Shown piece after piece: positions 26,163-34,382 of a stretch of 57,045 nt of DNA. Source of the stretch: Cellulosimicrobium funkei. Lineage in GTDB: Bacteria > Actinomycetota > Actinomycetes > Actinomycetales > Cellulomonadaceae. Positions within the stretch are counted from its first letter, which is position 1. Every line of letters begins with the position of its first letter. The translations under genes and the position numbers were made by a program. The DNA lies in assembly GCF_001019615.1 (NCBI RefSeq), contig NZ_JNBQ01000024.1:1-57045 (forward strand), given 5' to 3'. The notes below the pieces were generated by a model. It ran no database searches. It worked only from the letters and a program-made list of their open reading frames with translations, and had not been told where the DNA came from.

Positions 26163-26230
26163 CGAGATCGACCCGAACGGCCCGACGTCGACCCTCTGAA
26201 GGTCGATCTCGGACGTGCAGGTCGATCTCG
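26163..26230. repeat. Nested-hairpin repeat, left copy
   Basis: CGAGATCGACC (26163-26173) pairs with GGTCGATCTCG (26220-26230), and an inner TCGACC/GGTCGA (26188-26193, 26201-26206) pairs within it. A related repeat follows the cupin gene at 26650-26713. This copy lies in the divergent promoter gap between the peptidase and cupin genes. Confidence 0.75.
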
Positions 26231-26260
26231 TGGCGGGCAGGGGAGTGGCAGGGTGGGCAC

Positions 26261-26641
26261 ATGACCGACGTGCGCAACCTCTTCGCCGCCCTCGACGCGT
26301 TCGACGGGCACTGGCAGCCGCACCGCGTGACGAGCCTCAACGACGAGGACGTCAAGGTGGTCAAGGTGCTCGGCGAGTTCGTCTGGCACACCCACCCCGA
26401 GACCGACGAGCTGTTCCTCGTGCTCGCGGGCGAGCTGACGATCGACGTGCGCGAGGGCGGGGTCGAGCGTGCGGTCGTGCTGGGGCCGCACGACCTGTTC
26501 GTCGTGCCGCGCGGCGTCGAGCACCGCCCGCGGGCCGCCGTCGAGACCTCCGCGGTGCTCGTCGAGCGCCGGGGGACGGTGAACACGGGGGACGCGGGCG
26601 GCGACCTGACCTCGCCGGTGCGCGAGCTGCCGGACGCCTGA
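26261..26641 (+). CDS. Cupin-domain protein
   Basis: ATG26261 gives 126 residues forming one small cupin barrel. The metal-site motif is FVWHTHPETDELFLVLAGEL (two His and Glu), and the second is GPHDLFVVPRGVEHRP with the last His. Such stand-alone cupins bind a metal or small ligand; no substrate is indicated. An oddity is its setting: the gene is bracketed on both sides by related hairpin repeats (26163-26230 and 26650-26713), as if the gene and repeats moved or were duplicated together. Confidence 0.9.
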   Translation: MTDVRNLFAALDAFDGHWQPHRVTSLNDEDVKVVKVLGEFVWHTHPETDELFLVLAGELTIDVREGGVERAVVLGPHDLFVVPRGVEHRPRAAVETSAVLVERRGTVNTGDAGGDLTSPVRELPDA

Positions 26642-26649
26642 CGACGGCG

Positions 26650-26713
26650 AGATCGACCCGAGCGGCCGAGATCGACCCTCGGTGGGTCGACCTGGCGACG
26701 CTCGGGTCGATCT
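26650..26713. repeat. Nested-hairpin repeat, right copy, likely terminator
   Basis: AGATCGACCCGAGCG (26650-26664) pairs perfectly with 26699-26713, 15 bp, and an inner TCGACCC/GGGTCGA hairpin lies between. It starts nine bases after the cupin stop and ends five bases before the convergent oxidoreductase stop, so it can end both transcripts. It shares the repeated GAGATCGACCCG unit with the copy at 26163-26230. Confidence 0.8.
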
Positions 26714-26718
26714 GCCGC

Positions 26719-27654
26719 TCAGACCCGGACGACGACCTTCCCGCGCACGTGGCCCGACTGGCTCGCGCGGTGCGCGTCGGCGGCGTCGGCGAGGTCGAAC
26801 ACCTCCGCGACCTCAGGACGCAGCAGGCCCTCGTCGCCGAGGCGCGCGAGCTCCGCGAGGTCCGCCGCGTCGGGGCGCACCCACACGTAGTGCCCGCCGA
26901 GCTCGTCGCGGGCGCGGGCGTCCGTGATCGAGGCGACCGTGCCGCCGTCGCGCAGGACCTGGGGCACCGAGTCGAGCGCGTCGCCGCCCACGTAGTCGAG
27001 GACGACCTCGACGCCCTCCGGCGCGAGCGCCCGGACGCGGTCCGCGAGCCCGTCGCCGTACGTGACCGGCTCGGCGCCGAGCGAGCGGAGGAAGTCGTGG
27101 TTGCGCTCCGACGCCGTGCCGATCACGCGTGCGCCGAGGGCCCGCGCGATCTGGACGGCGAACGACCCCACGCCGCCGGCCGCGGCGTGCACGAGCACCG
27201 TCTGCCCCTCGGCGACGCCTGCGCGCCGGATCGTCTGGTACGCCGTCAGACCCGCGAGCGGCACCGCGGCCGCCTCCTCGAACGACCACGCGGCGGGCTT
27301 GCGCGCGAGCGTGCGCACCGGCGCCGCGACGAGCTCCGCGAACGTCCCGCCCGAGACCTCGCCGCCGATCACGTCCTTGCGCACGTAGCCGTACACCTCG
27401 TCGCCCACCTGGAGCTCGGGGGTGTCCAGCCCGACGCGCTCGACGACGCCCGCGACGTCCCACCCGGGGACGACGGGGAAGGCCACGTCCATGATCTGGT
27501 CGAGGTAGCCCTCGCGGACCTTCCAGTCCACCGGGTTGACGCTCGCGGCGCGCACACGCACGAGCACGGAGTCGGGCCCGACCTTGGGGGTCGGGAGGTC
27601 GGTCGTCTCGAGGACGTCGGGGCCGCCGTAGCGGGAGTAGGTGATGGCTCGCAT
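26719..27654 (-). CDS. NADP-dependent quinone oxidoreductase-like protein (MDR family)
   Basis: The 311-residue protein is a medium-chain dehydrogenase/reductase of the zinc-free quinone reductase type. The N-terminal GroES-like fold shows RVRAASVNPVDWKVREGYL and VPGWDVAGVVERVG. The nucleotide-binding motif is VLVHAAAGGVGSFAVQIARA, and the C-terminus (HRASQSGHVRGKVVVRV) is typical. It probably reduces quinones or enones with NADPH in the cytosol. ATG27654 is the natural start (MRAITYSRYGGPDVL). It converges on the cupin gene across a hairpin repeat. Confidence 0.94.
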   Translation of the reverse strand: MRAITYSRYGGPDVLETTDLPTPKVGPDSVLVRVRAASVNPVDWKVREGYLDQIMDVAFPVVPGWDVAGVVERVGLDTPELQVGDEVYGYVRKDVIGGEVSGGTFAELVAAPVRTLARKPAAWSFEEAAAVPLAGLTAYQTIRRAGVAEGQTVLVHAAAGGVGSFAVQIARALGARVIGTASERNHDFLRSLGAEPVTYGDGLADRVRALAPEGVEVVLDYVGGDALDSVPQVLRDGGTVASITDARARDELGGHYVWVRPDAADLAELARLGDEGLLRPEVAEVFDLADAADAHRASQSGHVRGKVVVRV

Positions 27655-27756
27655 GACGGCGGCAACGGCACGCGCGCCCGCTCGATTCCCGGTCTGCCGG
27701 GGGAGAGGCGCGGGTCACACCGGTGCGCACGCCCGTCGCGTCGTCCCTCAGGGCGG

Positions 27757-28164
27757 TCAGCCCTCGAACGCCGTCGGGTCCATGAAGAGGACCTCCCACT
27801 GGTGGCCGTCGAGGTCGGCGAAGCTCCGCGAGTACATGAACCCGCCCTCCTCCTGCGGGTCCTTGACCGCGGTGGCGCCGGCGGCGAACGCCGCGTCGGC
27901 GAGCCGGTCGACCTCGGCCCGGCTGTCGACGCTCAGCGCGTTGATGACCTCGGTCGTCGCGGTCGCGTCGGCGACGGACTTGTTCGTGAACTGCTTCGCG
28001 AACTCCTCGGTGAGGAGCATGACGTAGATAGTGTCGCTGATGACGATCGAGGAGGCGTTCTCGTCCGTGAACTGCTCGTTCACCGAGTACCCGAGCGCCG
28101 TGTAGAACGCCTTGGAGGCGTCGAGGTCCTTGACGGGCAGGTTGACGAAGATCTGCGTGCTCAT
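27757..28164 (-). CDS. VOC-superfamily (glyoxalase-like) protein
   Basis: ATG28164 gives 135 residues, a single vicinal-oxygen-chelate domain. TQIFVNLPVKDLDASKAFYT is the first beta-alpha unit, and YSRSFADLDGHQWEVLFMDP is the second conserved strand with DxDGHxW. Proteins of this subgroup are often annotated as extradiol-dioxygenase or glyoxalase-like; no substrate is evident. An in-frame extension to 28236 lacks similarity. It is followed by the oxidoreductase gene on the same strand after about 100 bases. Confidence 0.92.
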   Translation of the reverse strand: MSTQIFVNLPVKDLDASKAFYTALGYSVNEQFTDENASSIVISDTIYVMLLTEEFAKQFTNKSVADATATTEVINALSVDSRAEVDRLADAAFAAGATAVKDPQEEGGFMYSRSFADLDGHQWEVLFMDPTAFEG

Positions 28165-28293
28165 GAGTGCGCCTCCGGCATCGTGGGCGGTTCGCCCGGT
28201 ACGTGGTGTCGTGGGGGTAGACGACAGGTCCCTCATGAACTCATCGCCCGGCCGCGCACGAGTCGCGGCCGGGCGACGGAGCGCCGCGGCGCC

Positions 28294-29540
28294 TCAGGCG
28301 AGCACGTCGCCGTCGCGCGCGACGACCCGGCCGGCCGCGACGACGAGCGCGCGGCGCGGGGCGCGCACGACGGCGTCGGGCACGTTCTCGGCGTCGACGA
28401 GCACGACGTCCGCGGGGCCCCGACGACGAGGTCGTGCACGTCGCGGCCGACGAAGCGCGCGGCGTCGGACGTCGCGATGCGCGCCGCGGTGGCGAGCTCC
28501 TCGTCGTACCGGAAGCGCGACAGGCGCGCGAGCTGCGTCGTGAGGGCGAGGAGGTCCCCGGTCCCGTACGGCGACCACAGGTCACGGATCCCGTCGGTGC
28601 CGAGCCCGACGGCGACGCCCGCGGCACGCAGCGCGTGCACGGGCAGGGGCGCGGCGCCGATCGGCGCGACGGTCGTCATGGTGATGCCGGCCTCGCCCAT
28701 CGCGGCGACGAGGTCCGCCTGGCGCGACGCCGGGACGTCGCCGACCGCGAAGCCGTGCGCGACGTTGACCTTGCCCTGGAGCCCCGCGCGCAGCGTGCGG
28801 TCGATCATGAGCTCGACCTGGAACGCGCCGAGGTCGCCGCCGTCGTGCAGGTGCACGTCGATGCCGACGCCGCGGCGCTCCGCGATCGCGAAGAGCCCGT
28901 CGAGCTGGCCGACCGGGTCGCGGTCGATCGACGCGGGGTCGAGCCCACCGATGTGCTCGGCCCCCGCGGCCGCGGCCGCGTCGAGCAGGTCCAGCACCCC
29001 GGGACGGCGCAGCACGCCGTCCTGCGGGAACGCGACGATCTCGGCGTGCACGGCGCCGCCGAGCGCCGCGAGCGCCTCGCGCACGACCTCGATGCCGCGC
29101 AGGCCCAGGCCGAGGTCGACGTCCACGTGGGTGCGGATCGCCGTCGTGCCGTGGCGCACGAACTCGCGCAGCACGGCGAGGGTGACGTCGACGCCGGGGA
29201 TGCCGAGCTCGTCGCGGTGCGCGCGCTCGTGCGCGATGCGGCCCTGCGTCGTCGCCTCGCCCCCGTAGCTGACCCACGGCTTGCCCCACCAGCTCTTGTC
29301 CACGTGCGCGTGGGCGTTGACGAGACCGGGCAGCGCGAGCAGGCCGCGGCCGTCGACGACGCCGGCCGCGCCACCCGTCGGCGAGCCGGCCGGCGTGCCC
29401 GACGGCGCCGCGACGGCGGGGTCGTGCGGCGTCACCGCGGCGATGCGCCCGTCGGCGACGTGCAGGTCGACCCGCTCGCCGCCCCAGGGGCGGACGTCGC
29501 GCAGGACGGTGACGGTCTCGGGGGCGTTCGGGCTGGTCAT
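28294..29540 (-). pseudogene. Amidohydrolase (cytosine deaminase-like), one-base frameshift
   Basis: ATG29540 opens a metal-dependent hydrolase with VNAHAHVDKSWWGKPW (HxH metal site), VDVHLHDGG, NVAHGFAVGD and LGTDGIRDLWSPYG. The frame is intact until about residue 373, where the family's end should read GAP-ADVVLVDAENVPDAVV. That sequence is found one frame over, ending at the TGA at 28294-28296. One base missing from the GGGGCCCC run at 28414-28421 explains it; total length 1247 bases becomes a multiple of three with one added. It is a sequencing error or a recent mutation. It overlaps the propeller gene end (ATGA at 29537). Confidence 0.85.
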
Positions 29541-30793
29541 GCGGCGGGTCCTTCCGGGAGCGGGACGACGACCTGGGGCCGTCCGGGGATCTGGATCTCG
29601 TACGTGGCGAGGGTGTCGAGGTCGACGACGGTCGCGCCGTCCCACGCCTCGGCCTGCGTGTAGCCGCCGGCGAGCACCGCGCTCAGGCCTCCGGTCGCGG
29701 GGTCGGTCCACGTGGTCGCGGTCTCGTGCCGGCGCGTCAGCGGCGCGACCTGCTCGGCCCCGGTCGCGGGGTCGAGCACCGTCACGTTCGGTCCGCCCGC
29801 GGCGTTGCCGAACGGGCCGTTGCCCACGACGACGACGCGACCGTCGGGAGTGCGCGCGACGCCGTGCTGGTGGCTGTCCGCCGCGGAGGGCACGCTCGTC
29901 GCCGTGCCGGTGGCCGGGTCGAGGCGGACCAGCACGCGGCCCTGGTAGGGGAGCAGGAGGGAGCCGTCGTCGTCGAGCACGGCGTAGTGCGGCTTCTCGA
30001 ACGACGCGAGCCCGCCCTCGGTGCCGAACGGCGCGACCTCGATGCGCCGCGCCTCGAACGTCGTGGTGTCGACGACGTGCACGGAGAACTCGTCGTGGTC
30101 GACGGTGTAGACCTCGCTGCCGTCGGCCGCGACGAGCACGTCGAACGGACGCAGGCCCACGGGCGTGCTCGCGAGCACCTCGCGCGACGCGACGTCGATC
30201 GTCTCGAGCGTCGACGAGTCGCCGCGGTGGACGGCCACGTAGACGCGGGTGCCGTCGGGCGACACCGCGATGCCCATGCCGCCGCGGCGGTACTCGCCGA
30301 ACCCGACCCGGGCGGGCGTGTCCCGGTAGGGGATCAGGTCGACGCGCTCGCGCGTGGCGAGGTCGACGACCGCGACCCCCTGCGCCGTCGAGACGTACGC
30401 GCGCATCGTCGGGGCGTGCACGGCGACGCCCCACGGCGCCGCCCCGACCTCGATGCGGTCGACGACGGCGCTGCCCTCGCGGATCGTCGGGTCGACGACG
30501 GCGAGCCCGTCGGACTCCGCCTCGGTCGCGAGCAGGTAGCGCGCGGGCGCCTCGACGGGCTCCTCGGGAGCCGCGGGCGCGTCCGACGGGTCGGGCGCAG
30601 GGGTCGGGGCGGGGGACGTGACGTCGGGGTTCGGCGTGGGATCGGGCGAGGCGGCGTCGCCCGCGCTGCCCGGAGAGCAGGCCGCGAGCGCCGCGACGAC
30701 CGCGGCCGTCGCCCACGCCGTGACGACGTGCCGGGTGCGACGCGTGCGACGGCTCGGGGGCGCGGCACCACCGGGAGCGGAGAGGGGAGCCAT
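29537..30793 (-). CDS. Secreted beta-propeller lipoprotein (YncE-like)
   Basis: ATG30793 gives 418 residues; an upstream ATG at 30811 overlaps the palindrome. The basic N-terminus and hydrophobic segment end in the lipobox LAAC (VVTAWATAAVVAALAAC), then a Pro-rich disordered linker, then about seven WD/YVTN-like beta-propeller blades (for example GVAVHAPTMRAYVSTAQGVA, GIAVSPDGTRVYVAVH). It should sit on the outer face of the membrane; YncE-type propellers bind ligands or cell-wall material. It overlaps the frameshifted amidohydrolase, so the two are cotranscribed. A TGGTATACCA site sits just upstream. Confidence 0.85.
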   Translation of the reverse strand: MAPLSAPGGAAPPSRRTRRTRHVVTAWATAAVVAALAACSPGSAGDAASPDPTPNPDVTSPAPTPAPDPSDAPAAPEEPVEAPARYLLATEAESDGLAVVDPTIREGSAVVDRIEVGAAPWGVAVHAPTMRAYVSTAQGVAVVDLATRERVDLIPYRDTPARVGFGEYRRGGMGIAVSPDGTRVYVAVHRGDSSTLETIDVASREVLASTPVGLRPFDVLVAADGSEVYTVDHDEFSVHVVDTTTFEARRIEVAPFGTEGGLASFEKPHYAVLDDDGSLLLPYQGRVLVRLDPATGTATSVPSAADSHQHGVARTPDGRVVVVGNGPFGNAAGGPNVTVLDPATGAEQVAPLTRRHETATTWTDPATGGLSAVLAGGYTQAEAWDGATVVDLDTLATYEIQIPGRPQVVVPLPEGPAA

Positions 30794-30800
30794 GGCAAAA

Positions 30801-30810
30801 TGGTATACCA
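30801..30810. promoter_or_regulatory. Candidate GntR-type operator
   Basis: TGGTATACCA, a perfect ten-base palindrome of the type bound by FadR/GntR regulators, lies seven bases before the propeller lipoprotein start. No GntR gene is in the window. Confidence 0.5.
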
Positions 30811-30907
30811 ATCACCCCGGCGAGCCTTCGCGACACCGCACGCGGTGACCCGACCGGGCCGGCGGCCACGTGACGACCCGGGAGGACGCGTCGGCAACGC
30901 TCCCGGC

Positions 30908-31417
30908 CTACGCGCGGTCGCCCGCCGGCGCCTCCACGGTCCGGGGCTCGAGGACGACGACCGCCGTCTCGGTCGGGCGCCGCGCGGCGAACCCGTCCAG
31001 CGCGTGGTCGAACGTGCGCCACCGCTCCCAGAGCCGGGCGCGCTCTGCTCCCCGGGCCGCCCGGCCGTGCACGGCACGCGTCTCGCCGTGCAGCTCGACG
31101 GTCGTGTCCGGGTGCGCCTGGAGGTTGAGCCACCACGCGGGCTCGGGCGCGGCCCAGCCGTTCATCGCGAGCGTGACGAGGTTCGGGCCGTCCTCGAAGT
31201 ACCCGACGATCACGTCGTGCTCGCGGCCGGTGCGTCGCCCGACCGTGCGGAGCAGGAGCGTGCCCCACTTCTCGGGCTGCGGGCGCCACAGGCCGCGCCG
31301 GTGCCCGGTGACCCAGTAGTACGCGCGGTGCACGACCCAGGCCGTGCGGACGAACCAGCGCGGCGGGAGTCGCGGCGGACGCTCGGGGGCGGGAGGTGCG
31401 GAGGAGGTGTCGGTCAT
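30908..31417 (-). CDS. Nitroreductase/deazaflavin-dependent (DDN-like) family protein
   Basis: The 169-residue protein has the split-barrel F420-binding fold of the DDN family. WGTLLLRTVGRRTGREHDVI is the conserved flavin-contact block, followed by LVTLAMNGWAAPEPAWWLNL and VELHGETRAV. The proteins of this family bind deazaflavin F420 and reduce small molecules; whether this one uses F420 is not shown. ATG31417 lies after GACGGTGACC with a weak site, and an in-frame extension to 31465 is unlikely. It runs in the same direction as ligD, 83 bases beyond it. Confidence 0.87.
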   Translation of the reverse strand: MTDTSSAPPAPERPPRLPPRWFVRTAWVVHRAYYWVTGHRRGLWRPQPEKWGTLLLRTVGRRTGREHDVIVGYFEDGPNLVTLAMNGWAAPEPAWWLNLQAHPDTTVELHGETRAVHGRAARGAERARLWERWRTFDHALDGFAARRPTETAVVVLEPRTVEAPAGDRA

Positions 31418-31500
31418 GGTCACCGTCCTGCGTCGGAGGGAAGCCGAGGAACCTCGACGCAGCAACGGTCCCGCGGGCCGGGGGGCGCGTCAACGGTCCG

Positions 31501-34203
31501 TCACCGGTCGAGCGTCGCGGGCTCCTCGCGCACGACGTCGGACGGCGACTTGTCGCGCCGCCACCCCTTCCACACGGGGTGCCGCAGCTTGCCGAACGGG
31601 ATGTCATCGCCCTCGCCCTCGCCGGGCCCCGTCCACTCGGCGTAGACGACCTCGGCGACCCGACGCGGCGACACCCAGCGCGCGTCCCGCGCGTCCTCGC
31701 GGGGCACTCCTGTCGCGGGAGACGTCGTGCGCTCGATCCGGCCGAGCTCGGCGACGAGGTCGCGTCGTTCCGCGTCCGTGAAGCCCGACCCGACGCGGCC
31801 CACGTAGACCAGCCGGTCGCCGTCGGGCACGGCGAGCAGCAGCGACCCGACGAGGTGCGCCCGGTCGCCGTGCCCCGGCCGCCACCCCACGACGACGACC
31901 TCCTGCGACTGCGCGTGCTTGAGCTTGAGCCACAGCGCCGAGCGGCGGCCGGACGAGTAGGTGCCGTCGCGCCGCTTGGCGACGACGCCCTCCAGGCCGA
32001 GCCGCCTCGACGTCTCCATCGCCGCGTCGAGGTCGCCGTCGAACGCGGGTGGCACGTGGACCGGTGCGCGCGCGTCGCCTAGCACGTCCTCGAGCACCTC
32101 GCGCCGCTCGTCGTACGGGCGCTTGGCGAGCGACCGGCCCCCGGTCTCCAGGAGGTCGAACAGCATGAGGTCGACCGTGACCTTGCGCCGGGCCGCCGCG
32201 ACGTCCCCCGGCTTGGCGATGTTCGCGCGCTGCTGGAGGCGCCGGAAGCTCGGCCGCCCTCGCGCGTCGAGCGCGACGATCTCGCCGTCCAGCACGACCG
32301 GCAGCGCCTCGGCCGGGACCTGCTCGGCGAGAGCCTGGAGCTCCGGGTACGTCACCGTCATGTCCTTGCCCGAGCGGCTCACGAGCCGCACCTGCCCGTG
32401 CGACACGTGCGCGAGCGTCCGGAACCCGTCCCACTTCATCTCGAACGCCCAGCCGTCGTCGTCGTGCAGGTCGCCCGCCGACGCGGGCGACGCGAGCATG
32501 GGTCGCCAGTCCGTCCGGGCCGGCGTTGGCTCGGCGTGATCGTGGTCGTGGTCGTGGTCGTGGTCGGGTTGGGTGGCGGGTGGGGCGCTCGCGCCGGGTC
32601 TACCATCCGCGCCTCGTTCCTCGGCGCTCCCGCCAGGCCCGCCACGACCCGGCGCGAGCGCCCCACCCGCCTTCTTCGTCTCGCCCTGGTCGCGGCCTCC
32701 CGCGGACGCCGCCCCCGAGGTGCCGCCGCGCGGGGCCATGAGGTGGATGAGCCAGTTGTCCTCGTCGCGGCCGTCGCGGCCGCCCGTGTGGATGAGCGCG
32801 AGGCGGCGCGTGCCGTGCTGCTCGCCGTGGAGGGTGACGATGACCTCCTTGCCGTCCCGCCACTTCTCCAGCTCGTACGTGCCGGCGTCCCAGATGGTCA
32901 CCTCGCCCGCGCCGTACTCGCCCTTGGGGATCGTGCCCTCGAACGCCCCGTACGCGAGCGGGTGGTCCTCCGTCTGGACGGCGAGGTGGTTCTTCTTCGG
33001 GTCGGTCGGCTCGCCGCGGGGCAGCGCCCAGCTCACGAGGACGCCGTCGTGCTCGAGCCGGAAGTCCCAGTGCAGGCGCCTGGCGTGGTGCTCCTGGATG
33101 ACGAAGCTGTTGCCCTCGCTCGCCGGTGGTGCCTCGTCCGGGACGGGCTCGGGCGTCCGCGCGGCGTCGCGCATCGAGCGGTAGCGGTGCAGGCGGTCGG
33201 GTCGCTCGTCGTCCCCGGACCCGGAGGCGTCCGCGCCGGCGTCGCCCGACGTCGCAGCGCCCTTGCGCTCGAACGTCGCCATGCGCTCGGGTGTGGGCTC
33301 GAGCGCGGCGAGGTGGCCCAGGGTGAGCGCGGCGAGGGGGTCGCCGATCGTCCGCACGCGCTCGACGACCTCGTCGGCGTCGAGGTGGCGGAGACCCGGG
33401 TCGTCGAGCTCCTCCCACGTGCGGGGGGCGGCGACGGTCGGGTGCTCGCGCCCCCGCAGGGAGTACGGTGCGATCGTCGTCTTGTTGCCGTTGTTCTGGC
33501 TCCAGTCGACGAGCACCTTGCCGCCGCGCAGCGACTTCTTCATGTCGCTCACGACGAGGTCGGGGTGCTCGGCCTCGAGGTAGCGCGCGAGCTCGTGCGC
33601 GACGTCGGACACGGCCGCGGCGTCCTGCTTGCCGTCGAGCGCGGCGTACAGGTGGATGCCCTTGGAGCCGCTCGTCACGGGCAGGGGGTCGAGCCCCATG
33701 CCCCGGAGGATCGTCCGGGCCAGGCGTGCGACCTCCGCGCACTCGGGCAGCCCGGCTCCCGGCCCAGGGTCGAGGTCGAGGACGAGCCGGTCGGGGTTGA
33801 GGTGGACCCCGGTGCGGCCGAACTGCCACTGCGGCACGTGCAGCTCGAGCGACGCCGTCTGGCCGAGCCAGGTGAGCGTCGCCAGGTCGTCCACGAGCAC
33901 GTAGTCGTTCGCGCTGCTCTTGTGCTGGATGCGGCGCGTGCGGACCCACGACGGCACGCCCTGGCCCGCGTTCTTCTGGAAGAAGACCTGGCCCTCGACG
34001 CCGTCGGGCCAGCGCTTGCGCGTCGCGGGCCGGTGGGCGCAGTGGGGGAGCATGACGTCGGCGACGGCCGCGAGGTAGGCGAGCACGTCCGCCTTCGTCG
34101 TGCCGGTGGCGGGGTACAGGATCTTGTCGAGGTTCGTGAGCCGCAGGCGGTGGCCACCGACGTTCACCGTCTCGCCCGCGCCGCGGCTCGATGTGGTGGC
34201 CAT
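31501..34203 (-). CDS. ligD: Non-homologous end-joining DNA ligase LigD
   Basis: LigD repairs double-strand breaks with Ku. The 900-residue protein carries three domains in mycobacterial order. First is a polymerase/primase domain (about 10-300, with NLDKILYPATGTTK and LDLDPGPG metal site). Second is a 3'-phosphoesterase domain (about 395-495, with VIQEHHARRLHWDFRLEHDG). Third is an ATP-dependent ligase (about 575-890, with EMKWDGFR holding the adenylated lysine). ATG34203 starts the first domain properly. The linker (about 495-570) contains a His-Asp repeat and the structured element at 32575-32671, unlike typical LigD. Its partner ku is at 39453. Confidence 0.96.
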   Translation of the reverse strand: MATTSSRGAGETVNVGGHRLRLTNLDKILYPATGTTKADVLAYLAAVADVMLPHCAHRPATRKRWPDGVEGQVFFQKNAGQGVPSWVRTRRIQHKSSANDYVLVDDLATLTWLGQTASLELHVPQWQFGRTGVHLNPDRLVLDLDPGPGAGLPECAEVARLARTILRGMGLDPLPVTSGSKGIHLYAALDGKQDAAAVSDVAHELARYLEAEHPDLVVSDMKKSLRGGKVLVDWSQNNGNKTTIAPYSLRGREHPTVAAPRTWEELDDPGLRHLDADEVVERVRTIGDPLAALTLGHLAALEPTPERMATFERKGAATSGDAGADASGSGDDERPDRLHRYRSMRDAARTPEPVPDEAPPASEGNSFVIQEHHARRLHWDFRLEHDGVLVSWALPRGEPTDPKKNHLAVQTEDHPLAYGAFEGTIPKGEYGAGEVTIWDAGTYELEKWRDGKEVIVTLHGEQHGTRRLALIHTGGRDGRDEDNWLIHLMAPRGGTSGAASAGGRDQGETKKAGGALAPGRGGPGGSAEERGADGRPGASAPPATQPDHDHDHDHDHAEPTPARTDWRPMLASPASAGDLHDDDGWAFEMKWDGFRTLAHVSHGQVRLVSRSGKDMTVTYPELQALAEQVPAEALPVVLDGEIVALDARGRPSFRRLQQRANIAKPGDVAAARRKVTVDLMLFDLLETGGRSLAKRPYDERREVLEDVLGDARAPVHVPPAFDGDLDAAMETSRRLGLEGVVAKRRDGTYSSGRRSALWLKLKHAQSQEVVVVGWRPGHGDRAHLVGSLLLAVPDGDRLVYVGRVGSGFTDAERRDLVAELGRIERTTSPATGVPREDARDARWVSPRRVAEVVYAEWTGPGEGEGDDIPFGKLRHPVWKGWRRDKSPSDVVREEPATLDR
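32540..32563. repeat. Hexamer repeat in ligD linker
   Basis: TCGTGG is repeated four times in a row, followed by TC. On the ligD strand it codes for alternating Asp-His residues (five pairs in all). It abuts the structured element on its ligase-domain side. Confidence 0.85.
32575..32671. other. Structured hairpin element, copy B, inside ligD
   Basis: Perfect 25-bp arms (32575-32599 with 32647-32671) enclose 47 bases that match copy A (21069-21161) except at four positions. These form two swapped base pairs in the inner stem GCGCC/GGCGC (32609-32613, 32623-32627) around the identical loop TCGTTCCTC. The outer arms are unrelated to those of copy A but still perfectly paired. The element is translated in-frame as about 32 residues of the Gly/Ala/Arg/Pro-rich linker of LigD. 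Confidence 0.85.
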
Positions 34204-34382
34204 GGGCCCATCGTGGCGCGCACGGGGCGGCGCCGCCTGCGGGGCGGGCCCGGACGAGGGACCAAGGGCCCTGTCCGCGGGCCGTCGCGGGAACTTCCCG
34301 GCGTCCCTGACCGTGCACACTGGAGGAGGCGGTCCGACCATCCGGGGAGACCGCCGGACGAGGCCGCACCGAGAGGACCACC

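Noticed and set aside
28233-31607. A 1124-residue minus-strand frame spanning the amidohydrolase and propeller genes.
   Set aside because: Only its last third matches a protein family (the amidohydrolase up to its frameshift); the rest is an Arg-rich shadow of the propeller and DDN-like genes.
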